A DNA stretch of 64,000 bases from Sipunculus nudus (lineage: Eukaryota > Annelida > Sipuncula > Golfingiida > Sipunculidae): assembly GCA_026874595.1 (NCBI GenBank), contig CM049322.1, positions 58,807,886-58,871,885 on the forward strand, read 5' to 3'. Within the stretch, counting starts at the first letter, position 1; each line of letters opens with the position of its first letter. Positions 26,201-38,500 of the stretch are shown piece after piece. A model generated the notes under the pieces. The model was not told where the DNA came from, did no database searches, and worked only from the letters and a program-made list of their open reading frames with translations. The translations under genes and the position numbers were made by a program.

Positions 26201-29200
26201 ATGAGGTGATGTGATTTATGATGATAAAAATAAGTATGAATTAACTATATTTACTTTCTGATGCCAAGATGGTGTTTAACTGTCTGGAAAGATCTGCAAA
26301 AACATTGGCTCCATTACAAGTGGCCATATCTGTTTATCCATGTTATGTAGGAGGGAAGTATGATAAAGGTAATATAAGTGCGATGTACAAATACCACTGT
26401 GATGTTATCTCTATGAATCAGGCAGTGGGTGATGTTTAAGATAGGTAGATTTGGTCATCATTGGATATGTCTAAAGACCATAATTTTTTTCAGTCATATT
26501 TCTTTTTGTATAAGAGATAAAAGGTAATTTTTAGTGCATTTATAAAAATTATCACAAATAAACAGTGGGATAGATGTAGAGGAATACATGTTGTTTCATC
26601 TCTGATAATGCCATAAATGTTGGAATCCCATAAAGGTGCTGCGTAGATATATTTCCTGAAATCCCACAATGCATTGTGATGAGGTGGTATATGTAGCAGA
26701 CACATCAATTAACAGGTCCTCGTCTTCAATAATGGTATAAAAATTGCTTTATATAAATTAGATCAATACCTGTCACCTCTGTCATGGCCGTGATATTCGT
26801 GTTTGGGCATGTCTGTTTGTCACTGTCGGAATATTCCATATCCCACCTGTATAGTTCGTCAGATTTATGACAGCTGATAAAATTTGGTAGACTACCACCC
26901 ACGTTTTGTCATTTAAAATGGCAAAGAACAAAACATTTCAAACTTTAGATCAATTAGATACAAGAGAATATACATATATATATATATGCTGGATTTTGTT
27001 AAAATATCAATTGATCAAAACTTTGATATCCTTATGTATTACTTTAACAGCCAAAATTCTGCCTTTTGGAGTGACCACAGATCCAGGTATTTTCAAAGAC
27101 ACCTGTTGACTGTCTTCATAGTTGCTCCATATATTCACCATTGTATATTAATAATTTAGTCCTGTATTTTCTGTTGTAACATTGTTATCAACATATCAAT
27201 TAACGAGGGTAGGTCTGGTTATAGTCCTCTTACTGATAGGAATTAATGATTTTTAATTATGTAAATTTTCAGCAGGTCTTACATTAATAAGATGAGACAG
27301 GAAGTGTCTCAGCGGGAGGGGGGGTGATACCATACTGATACTAATTAATAATTATCTTACTGTATATACAGGAGTGATTAAGGTAATGACTTAATTGGTC
27401 CAGACAGAAAATAGGTGGCTGTTAGAAGCCGGAAGGAGAAGCATATGTAGTGAGCCTGAAGAGAAAAAAAGAATGTGTGTTGTTTTCTGGCTTATTATAC
27501 CAGAAGGTCAAACCACAAAGCCACAGACACTGCTAGTATCCGTTTTTATGCCAGGAATATATTCAGAACTGGCCTATATATATATTCAGTCTGTTAAGAT
27601 ACCACTTAGTGTCAGATGTGTAGTTAACTAGCTATAGGGGTGTGTGGTTAATGTGAACTTGTAATTAATATTTTTTTTTTCAAACAGCTCTGTCATCTTT
27701 TGTACATTAAACCTTTGCTATCTAAAGTCTATCAAATAGCAAGATGTCTATGAATTAGGAAATTTTACTTAACTATAGATAGATACACATCATATGTGGT
27801 GCATTTGGATGATCCAGACTCAGCTCAGTTAACTCAGGACTGTCATTCAAATCAAATCATTATGACCTGATTAATATAAAAAAAAACTTAGAAGTTAAAA
27901 GGGAGTTAAAAGGATCTGTCTTTTATAATTTTCTCCATGACTGAGTTTATATTTGTTAATTCACTGTTTATTTTTTTAAAGCAAAAGTGTGTAACTGAGT
28001 GTAGAATAGATTTGTACTTTTCTGTAATCACTTGTGGCTTCACAACTGTCACCTTAACACAATGGATCATTTATAAAAAGTAATCATTGTCATGTACAAG
28101 GTCATGATATAGTTATTAATGATATAAAAATTATCCTGGTTGTTTAGCTAGTCTAATGTTCGGTAGTTATTTTGTATACCTTGTCTGGATGATGTAATTA
28201 CCAGCTTTTTTGTTTGTAACAGATGGTACACGAGAATCAAAGTGCCTACTGAGACAAGATATCAACAGAAATATTGCTGACATTTGCAAAAATTTATTTC
28301 TTTTAATAAAAAAAATGAATATTTCCAAATTTTTATATTAAAAATATATAATTGTATAAATAAAAAATACAGGCATTGCTCAAATAAGATCTTATTTGTG
28401 GGAAACCAGAAGCTTCAGTGTAAGAATTCGGTGTAAATTTACAAATGTTTGCAGGAGAAATCCTTGATAAGTAAAATCTTTGAATCATTGCATCACAGGA
28501 GAAACCCTGACTTTATCATACAAAAATGTAGTTTATTTCATTGGTGAAAAAAATATATACTCAATATTCTTACACATCCACTATTCATGTCTGATTGTCC
28601 ATCCATGGTAAAAAAAGTATCATTTGCTAATTTAAGAACATTTGTAATAGCTCAATTAATGGAAAAAAAGACTCAACTAATTCAGAAGAACGTGTAACTT
28701 TATATAAAAGACCATCATTTAGGGGGGCCATATTTTTTTCAGCCATTGATGGTAACTCAGTAGAGTACTGTTAAAACATGGAAAGTGTATTTTCTGCTTA
28801 AAAATCTTTTACAATATGACCAAGGTTGTTTTCATAGCTCCCTTTTCTGTTTGATTACTGCATCACCTTGTGTCTACAGTCTGATCGTTGTCAGCTAGGT
28901 CTCGGTGGACATCGATGACAGGAAATGCCACATCAAGCAAAGCTTTTAACGCAAAACCGTGCATCATAACCCATATCATATCTGTAGACTGCTCATGCAA
29001 TGGGATAAGTGGTTTATGAGATAAATGACAAGTTAACTGGTTTACCAGGCTATAATATAACTTGGTTTGGACCACTTCAGGAGAGACCTGTCCAGTATGT
29101 AATGGTGTAAACCTGTATTTTTATCAGTGACTGGTTTATTCCTAATACAACCGTACAGTACCAAACACATACAATATTAAACAGCTCTGAAAATAATATA

Positions 29201-30290
29201 AAACATGACAAAACCTGAAGAGTGAGTTTTCATCATTGCATTTCAGCATATACTTATGAGCAGCCTGTAACTTTAGACTGGCTAAACAGGACAGAAAACA
29301 TGTAATATTAAAGGGACGACTAAATGACCGTACATTTTCACCGGAAAGCTATGGTACAGGCTGTGTTTCACTTTGACATTTGCATCTATTTGACTTCAAT
29401 GACCACTGAAACTCTGAAAGCCATACAGTATTAAAATTTTACATTGTGCTTCAAAATTTTGAAGTAATGATTTAATCATTAATCTTAAAGCTTGATTGCA
29501 AACAACTTTTTTATTTGAACCTAATTTGCCACACTAATTTACCACAGTTAAAATATCAATTATTACAGTTAATGTTCATTAAATTATTGTACATGGTTTA
29601 AATCCCTAAAATACTGAAACTTGCATTTGAGCAAGTATATACAAACTTGAAAGTGTGTTCAAACACTGTTTATTTTAGCAAGTTTTGTACCTAATAACCT
29701 ACACAGATTTAAAAATAATATAATATCTCACTAAATCTCCTGAGTTTATAAAAATTGCACTTTGTGAAAGGTCCTGACATACAAGTTGTAACGTTTAACG
29801 TGCCAGCCATCCAGCACTGTTACAAGCAGCCCGTATTCTTTTAGCGACAGTTGTACCTAATTGACTACATGTGTACTGGTTCCTGTAAAGGAAGTTGGTA
29901 CTGTACAAATGTTAGCCCAGTCACAGGTCTTTATTGGATCATTGTCACGGGAGAGAATATCGGAGGTGGTCATCAGGCCGTTTACTAGTTCATACATACA
30001 GTCACTGCGTGTTTCCTTTTGTTAACATGTGATATGGTCATATAGAACTTTTTCTGCATCTGTGTACAACATGTCAGACAGAGGACCTCAGGACACAGTA
30101 GTGATGCATGTTATATCCTGGTGATTGCCAGGCAGTTTTGATTCTGAACTTGTTGACCTCAAGCAGTTTTCAACTTTTAAATCATAATGTTTATATAAGT
30201 TTTGATGTCATTGGAAAAAAGTCTGGCATTTGACCCATGTGTATCAGTGGTCTTATTTTTGCAATGCATAATCCTGATATTTCCTGTATG
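23293..30290. other. Long non-coding stretch
   Basis: About 7 kb of AT-rich DNA. Open frames at 24195-24497 (+), 24946-25383 (+, 145 codons) and 28863-29075 (-) show no family motif. I do not call them genes. No RNA gene or bounded repeat was found. Confidence 0.35.
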
Positions 30291-30293
30291 TTA

Positions 30294-30637
30294 GGCCAAA
30301 AAAAAATTAAAGGTATGGTTTAACATACAGGCACCGCCCGCATCAATTTTAAACCCCCGCCACAAAAATTTTTATTTTGATTTTCAATAAAAACTTTCCA
30401 ATATTGAGCTGCTACCGCTCCGACATTTCTTTCAAGAAGATAAAACCATACAATTTCCTTTGTTTTGTAGTGCCTATACTTATTTAGCCAAATAAAACTG
30501 TTATTTTCATGCTTTTCCCTTATCATTTGACATTTTTATCAGAACATACAAAAAAAAATTTAAAATAAAAAAAGCGCCCACCCGCATTGATTTCTAAAAA
30601 AAAGTGCCTGAAAACCATACCTTTTTTTATTTTGGCC
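30294..30637. mobile_element. 344-bp MITE with TTA target duplication (Harbinger-like)
   Basis: The ends are inverted repeats of roughly 30-36 bp: the left begins GGCCAAAAAAAAATTAAAGG and the right, read on the other strand, begins GGCCAAAATAAAAAAAGG, each continuing into TATGGTTT and CAGGCAC. The element is flanked by TTA at 30291-30293 and 30638-30640. A 3-bp TTA duplication fits PIF/Harbinger transposases. The interior has no gene. Near each end lie related words with CCCGCAT. Confidence 0.7.
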
Positions 30638-30640
30638 TTA

Positions 30641-31554
30641 TGTGTTTTTTTTTTATCTCTGGTAATATATTAAAGTAATTCATTTGATGATATGTAGCAT
30701 AGATTTCATTACATAATTATTAAAAAAATTGAGTCAAAATGGGTCACATAGTTTTTCATGTATTGTATATATTAAATCAAGACAGTTTTATGTTATTTTC
30801 ATTTTGAACTCTGTGACCTTAAAAAAAAAAATAATAATACATTATTATGATGACCCACACATGCATATACTTTGCTTCCCATTTGCATTAAATAATATAC
30901 TTTGGTGTACTGAATTAATAATATACAACATTTTAAAATAAAATGGATATTTAAATTGCAGCCTACTGTCAATATTTCACTTTCCTAAAGTGTGAAATGT
31001 TTTGCTGGTCTGTTGAGCTGTTTTATGGAGATTGTACTGATGTGAATTCATTTTTGAATCATTGATAAATACATTAGTTTGCCTGCAGAGTTTATCTTAG
31101 ATATTGATAAAACTGACTATGTCATTGATAAAATGATCTTGTCAAGTCCACAAAAGTTAACTTTCTTCTCTCTGTTCAAATCAAAAGCTTCAGTAAAAAA
31201 AAATAATACATGCAAAAAATTAATACATGCAGGCCATAAAACCATCAGTGAACCCATCTCACCGGCCTGTCAGACTTGTCAAGCATCAGAGAATGTATAT
31301 AGGTTCCTTTGAAGTTTTTGGATTTAAATCTTTACTGTTTAAATTAATTTTAGATTTCAGACAAACTGTTACACTCTTTTTACATTACAGTTTAACACCT
31401 TGATCAGCGTTTGTGGTATCTTCACATAATTATCAATGTTTACTATACGGAGGGTGCGTTTTAGTTTTACTAGGACTATATAAAATATAAATATGTTGTA
31501 ATATATGTTTTACCTCAATTGTTCTTCTAAATTGCACTTCTAAGTGCATTCAAG
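30641..31554. other. Non-coding stretch before the 32-bp array
   Basis: AT-rich DNA. No exon is recognised. A short open frame at 31079-31312 has no known motif. Confidence 0.35.
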
Positions 31555-31555
31555 A

Positions 31556-32092
31556 CAGTCGAGGGGTAAAACAGTCAAGGGCCTTGATAGTCGAGGGGTA
31601 AAACAGTCCAGGGCCTTGATAGTTGAGGGGTAAAACAGTCCAGGGCCTTGATAGTCCAGAGGTAAAACAGTCCAGGGCCTTGATAGTCGAGGGGTAAAAC
31701 AGTCCAGGGCCTTGATAGTCGAGGGGTAAAACAGTCCAGGGCCTTGATAGTCGAGGGGTAAAACAGTCCAGGGCCTTGATAGTCGAGGGGTAAAACAGTC
31801 CAGGGCCTTGATAGTTGAGGGGTAAAACAGTCCAGGGCCTTGATAGTCGAGGGGTAAAACAGTCCAGGGCCTTGATAGTCGAGGGGTAAAACAGTCCAGG
31901 GCCTTGATAGTCGAGGGGTAAAACAGTCCAGGGCCTTGATAGTCGAGGGGTAAAACAGTCCAGGGCCTTGATAGTCGAGGGGTAAAACAGTCCAGGGCCT
32001 TGATAGTCGAGGGGTAAAACAGTCCAGGGCCTTGATAGTCAAAAGGTTACAAAACAGTCCAGGGCTTGGACATGTGAGGGGTAAAACGCTTT
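31556..32092. repeat. 32-bp minisatellite, about 16 copies
   Basis: Near-identical tandem units, CAGTCCAGGGCCTTGATAG plus TCGAGGGGTAAAA, with a period of 32 bp. Because 32 is not divisible by three, the minus strand shows one open frame that cycles through all three frames every 96 bp. It is an artefact. The array ends about 290 bp before the acceptor of the Walker A exon. Confidence 0.92.
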
Positions 32093-32384
32093 GATCTCTT
32101 CACTGGCGACCCAAATTCCATCCCCAGTGTGGCCATTAGAGTGGGTGATTGTAGTTGTCTGTCTTAGGCCGGTGTTTTTTCTCCAGGTTCTCTGGTTTCC
32201 TACACCAGTAGACACTATGGAATGCTACCATCTGAGTCATGGAGAGAGCCTCCAATTAGTAATTATAGCTAGCTGTACAGTAACAGTTGGACAGTTATTG
32301 TCTTAATATGTTTGAATTAATGTATAAATTTTTGTTACAATTTGATTTTTATGCAGAAGTTAATAAACCTCATTCTTCTTACAG

Positions 32385-32502
32385 GTTTCAAGACCATTTT
32401 GAAATGTATCAGCGGAAAGTTCAAATCCGGACAGTTGTCAGCCATCATGGGTCCGTCTGGAGCCGGAAAATCGTCACTGATGAACATCCTGGCTGGATAC
32501 AG
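32385..32502 (+). CDS. ABCG exon with Walker A
   Basis: The acceptor is a pyrimidine tract ending TTCTTACAG and the donor is GTCAGT. The exon enters at phase 1 (last two bases of a Gly codon) and leaves with two bases of an Arg codon. It encodes 38 full codons. GPSGAGKSS at 32450-32476 is the ATP-binding Walker A loop, followed by LMNILAGY, as in ABCG1/4. Ser replaces the more usual Thr after GKS, which is tolerated in P-loops. It is the first recognisable exon, with the 32-bp minisatellite just upstream. Confidence 0.95.
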
Positions 32503-35500
32503 GTCAGTACTCACCCAGGCCGGCCAAGCCTGTAACCACAAGGATCATTCATTAAATAACTGACACACAAGGGAAAGGTCATGTGGGAGTAAACTATTTA
32601 CTGAATGATCCTAGCTGCTGTGTATGATTGGGTTAATCCAGCCAGATCCTGGTCAGGTGATTGCTGTAATGACCTGAGCTAATAAATCTACTTTTGTTAC
32701 CAAATGGCTCTATGTGTCAGATATTTGCATTCTGATTCAAATTGACATATTTATATTAATAGACTGGTAATTGTATAATTTCACAGTTGTTGCAAATGAA
32801 AAAGGGAGGTATGTTTTATAAAGAAATTAATGTTTCTGATATGATAGGCTGTGATCACGTCTCATCAAGAGGTGATATTTAGAACTGATTATATGTCATG
32901 CCCGAACCAGTGACAGTTAAACTCTGCCAAGTATCCCTGTCAGTCAGAGCTGCGTGCTGGTACTGAATCAGTCTGGCAAGCACAGCAGGTGTCTTATATA
33001 TAGATCTCTACATTTTATATTTCAGTTTGATCATTTGTAAATATTAGTGTTTATGGAAAATATATATATATATGGGAAATTATTCTGGTATTGGATTTTA
33101 TCAGAATGGGTAACCATGGTTAAAAGCTTTCAGAGTATATTGATCTGTAGAACAGTCAGATAGATGAAACCAGAAACATTGACTATAACATCATTATACC
33201 CTTTTTCATTATTATCTGAAATGGGCAAAATATGTTAAATTCTGTCTGCTGTCCTGACTAGAAATATGAAGGTATCATTTATGTTTTATAATAAAATAAG
33301 CAAACGCAAAAGTCATACCCAGCTGTAAGGAGTCAGTCTGAGCCTTCCTGCTCATAGCACTAATGTACACCACTTACTGCCTGAAACATTGTGAATTAAT
33401 TAATGAAATATTGTATATTTAACTTATATTCAGTGACTGTATTCACTGGCTGTCCTTGCAGAAGGAATAAGGATCAATATCTGTTAATATTTCTTTCTGT
33501 AACTGGGATGATATGAAGTACTGGTTATAAATCAAATATTCATAGGTCGCTGGTGTAGAATAATAATTAGCAACGACCATCTTTCTCTGTTTAAAATGGA
33601 TTTTACATATAAATAAACAGTGACTAATCTTAATATTAATAATAAATAAATAAATCACAGATTTCTGGTCTCAGTAAAATGTCACCAGCAGCGTTTCTCA
33701 GATTTAAATGGAGTTCACATTAAAATGTTTAATTAACAGTTAACAATAAATAGTCCCAGATAACTGGTTCAGCATTGACCAAACCCAAGATGGCTGCTTA
33801 CCCATACCAGAATATCAAGGCACAGTTGGAATACAGGACATATTGGCCTCGTATATGTTTCAGTCTTGGTCTAGTAGACCATTGATATTTTTTATAATTT
33901 ATCTTTCTTAGCTCATTGAACATAACATTTTTGGCTTAAATCCCCAAACGTTAAAACAAGCTTTTATTTAATTCCAGCAAGTAAAATGCCATCAGAGATA
34001 GAACATGATTACACAGAAAATACAGAGACAGAGTGAACCAACTTTTCAATGTATTCATGTTCTATCTCTATACATTGAAACCATTAAGGACTTATAAATC
34101 TCTCTACATGGCAATAGAGATATTCAGATTACCTGTATCTAAAAACATGCTGCCAGTGACATAATTCTGAATCAAACTATACATCTATGTTGGATTCTGT
34201 CTCTGAAGATTCCATAACCATTCTATAAAGGTTAGTAAAATTATCAGCTCATTGACTTGCATTGTACGCAGCTGTAGCTTTTGACCATATCTCGACGATC
34301 ACGATCATCACCGGCAGTCTTGCGCCCTTGACAACAACTCAGGTGTTGTCACATGGCAACAGGTTAACTCTTTAACCTCGTACATTATCTCCTATATCTT
34401 CAGTTGTGATCAAAGATGATCTGTAGTAATTTTTGTCTGGGATATACTTCAACTATACGCAGTGGTTCCCTTAAAGTAAACAAAAAATAATGTGCACCAC
34501 AGAACCCAAAAGACAGACCTGTTTAAATGTACCAGCTTCCCCTGCAAAATCAGTGAGAAAAACTGAAGGTTGGAAAAAAAGGTCTTTTAAAGTATTAGAA
34601 ATCTTGCAAATGGAGCATTTTGTATAGTGAAAAACAGATAATCAAAGTACACTAATGTGATTGATGCAAAAAATAGAAGTTACTGCAGGTCATGTGACAA
34701 TTTTGGTAACTTTGATTGGTTTATTTTCAATGTTTAGACAAATGCAATCTCCATTAGATTATTATTATATTTTTAAGCAGTTTTTGTCCTGTACTGTTTT
34801 TGACATATGATTATCTTAAAAGCAGGTTAATTGTTGATTTAAAACTGCTAAATTTATCTAGAGGACCATGTTAGTGAATCTCCCATCTGTAGAAAGTGTT
34901 GCTGTGATAATAATTAGCCTTAAAACCTTTGAGACTCAATGATTTAGTTGTTAATATTGATATTTAATATATATTTTAGTAATATCAACTTGATTTCCCA
35001 TAGAACAGAAAAAATATGATTTGGTGATGATTATTATAGTTTTCAACTAACTGTGATTAAAGCTATATATTAAGCATCTTTATTCCTATTTTTTTTTGTT
35101 ACCATGGCAGCAAAAAAAAACATTGTTACCAAATGTATAAATTTCTATATAGACTTCATACTGTGAGTTGATCAATGTTTGATTTACAATTATATTAATA
35201 CTTTGAGAACTATTAAAAATAAGAGTACCAGTGAAGAATTGGTTAAAAAAAATTGTATTGGATGATAAATCATAAACAATACATAAAGGAAGGGCCACAC
35301 CCCCTACAGCAGCCCTGCCATGCCCTTTTCGACTGTTGTATGACTTCTAGTCAGAGGTACCAGTAAAATTCATTGTGAGAATTTTGCCAGTCGTGAATAA
35401 TCATAAGTTCCCAGTCATGACTATTATAAATTTATATCTTTTTAGGCATTTGAGTCTCAAGGGGTTAAACCTTTTTTTCTGCATTTAGTAAATCAGACAG

Positions 35501-38500
35501 TCCAGTAATGTCTTAAGAAAGCTCCAGGGATTAAAAGAAGAAAAAAAATAATGCATTTTCATTGTGCCAACTTCATTTTCACTAGTAGGCAATATTAATA
35601 TTAATGATTTATTGTAGACAGTAGGTCCATATACAAAAACAACAAAGGAAATGAAACTAAAAAGTGAAAGATACTAGAATTACATATAACACGTGATTTA
35701 AACTTAATACACTGCTACATATAAAATATTATTACCTAACAATAAACATTACTTTTATGCTAAACATGAAACAAGTCCGACTTAAATATAAATCAGATTT
35801 ATACAAAGTTCTAACAAACATGTGTCACATTTAGTAATTCTCTTATTTATCATTTCTTTTATCTGTTTGCAGATGATTGGGTCAAAAGTGATAATGTGAC
35901 GACATATAAATTCTTTGCAGATGCTACAGTGTTGTTTGGAGACCTTATAATATCCTAAAAGCAATATTGTAGACAACTTTCACCTTTAACCAAACAAAGT
36001 TTGAACTTTGGTTTTAACATGTGAGCTCACACATACAGTAGTGACATTTGTTGTAAAATGACCTGGTCTTGCAATATGCTCTTGATAATACTGAATAATC
36101 CATCAGATCACAGTTGTTTTCTTAACAGAATTCCTAGCAATATTAATTATTAGTTGGGCAAACTCCCACCGTTAAGTATTAGACCTAATTGTCCTGGGGA
36201 TACAATATTAAATAATTCTGCTTTGACCAAGCATAGCAGATAAAGCGTACGTTATACCAGAAGAAGTCAGCCGAGAGACACTGGGGTCAACAAGCACAGC
36301 CAGCATGACATCATCTAATGCAGCTCAGTGCTATTTGGATTTTTGCTGTTGCTGGGTCTCTGACTGTGCATTAAGCTGTCATTTGAGCTCCCGCTGTAAA
36401 AACTCAGCTTCAGATCCTGCTGTTCTTGTAGACTTACAGGACATGACTTGTCCTGTCACAAGGTCATTGAGTGCAGCTTATACTTGAGGTCACTAGACTG
36501 TCATGAAAACATGATGCAGTCAGTCTTAAATAATCTTGATATATGCTTACAGTTACTGTTGATGGGTACTATAGGTCTGTACTGTTGCCATGGTGATTGA
36601 ACACAAAACTGTAATGCTGTTGTGATACAATGTATATTAACACAATGTTGTAATGGCTATCATTTTATGAATGAAAAAATTAACGTTTTATTTCAGACAC
36701 ATATACATTGGTCTATATATTCATGATTATTAGCTCAGCTGACTTTCAGTCAAGCTGAGCTATAGCGATCGCTCTTTGTCTGTCGTCCGTCTGTCCTTCC
36801 GTCTGTCTGTCTGTCCGTTAACCTGGCACAAATCGTAACCGCTGGACTTAGAATTTTGTAACTTTACATTCTGAGAGGTCAATGAAAAGTCTCCTTGGAA
36901 ACCAGAAATTAGGTCTCTGTTACCCATATCCTTCGAGCTATGGGGACCCAAAGTACCCCCCAGAAAAGTAAAAAATTTCATACAAAAACTTCAATATCTC
37001 ATTAAATACTTGACTGATGGTCATGATTTTTGGCATACATATTGATCATGAGATGTTCCATCACTTCCTGCAGACTGATAGCGCCACCTATATAGTTCAA
37101 TTTTTTAACTAATTTTTTTCTCTATTTTTGAGACCTTTCAAAATGTGAACATCTGTTAACAAGGCACAAATCGTAAAGACTGGACCTAGAATCTTAATTC
37201 TTGACACACTGAGAGGTCCATGAAAAATATCCTTGGAAACCAGAAATTAGGTCTCTGTTAACCATATCCTTCCAGCTATGGGGCCCTAAAGTAACCCCCA
37301 GAGTAGTAAAAAATTTCATACAAAAACTTCAATATCTCAATAACTACATCACTGATGGTCATGATTTTTGGCATACATATTGATTATGAGATGTTCCATC
37401 AGTTCCTGCAGACTGGTGGCGCCACCTATATTGTTCGATTTTTCACGATTTTTTTCCTCTATATTTGAGACCTTTAAGGATGCTGTCATCTGTTAACGTG
37501 GCACAAATCGTAACGACTGGACCTAGATCCTTCATTCTTGACACACTGAGAGACCTATGAAAAGTCTCCATGGAAACCAGAAATTAGGTCTCTGTTACCC
37601 ATATTCTTTGAGCTATGGGGCCCCAAAGTACCCCCAAGAAAAGTAAAAAATTTCATACAAAAACTTCAATATCGCATTAACTTCTTGACTGATGGTCATG
37701 ATTTGTGGCATAACTATTGATCATGAGATGTGTCATCACTTCCTGCAGACTGGTGGCGCCACTTGTATGGTTGGATTTTTTAATGAATTTTTTTCTCTAT
37801 TTTTGAGACCTTTCAAAATGTGAACATCTGTTAACAAGGCAAAAATCATAAAGACTGGACCTAGAATCTTAATTCTTGACACACTGAAAGGTCCATGAAA
37901 AATCTCCTTGGAAACCAGAAATAGGGGTCTCTGTTACCCATATCCTTCGAGCTATGGGGCCCCAAAGTACCCCCCCAGAGTAGTAAAAAATTTCATACAA
38001 AAACTTCAATATCTCAATAACTACATCACTGATGGTCATGATTTTTGGCATACATATTGATTATGAGATGTTCCATCAGTTCCTGCAGACTGGTGGCGCC
38101 ACCTATATTGTTCGATTTTTCACGATTTTTTTCCTCTATTTTTGAGACCTTTAAGGATGCTGTCATCTGTTAATGTGGCACAAATCGTAACGACTGGACC
38201 TAGATTCTTCATTCTTGACACACTGAGAGACCTATGAAAAGTCTCCTATTGATCATGAGATGTGTCATCACTTCCTGCAGACTGGTGGCGCCACTTGTAT
38301 GGTTGGATTTTTTAATGAATTTTTTTCTCTATTTTTGAGACCTTTCAAAATGTGAACATCTGTTAACAAGGCAAAAATCATAAAGACTGGACCTAGAATC
38401 TTAATTCTTGACACACTGAAAGGTCCATGAAAAATCTCCTTGGAAACCAGAAATAGGGGTCTCTGTTACCCATATCCTTCGAGCTATGGGGCCCCAAAGT

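Noticed and set aside
28863-29075. 70-codon frame on the minus strand that looks somewhat protein-like
   Set aside because: The balanced residue use is suggestive, but I recognise no family and see no flanking splice sites. It could be a remnant of a transposon gene.
31575-32042. 155-codon open frame on the minus strand with a 32-residue repeat
   Set aside because: It lies wholly inside the 32-bp minisatellite and simply cycles through three frames.
32101-32300. Open frame just before the Walker A exon as a possible N-terminal extension
   Set aside because: The acceptor at 32384 and the codon phase fit normal splicing from an upstream exon, and the upstream frame shows no ABCG similarity.
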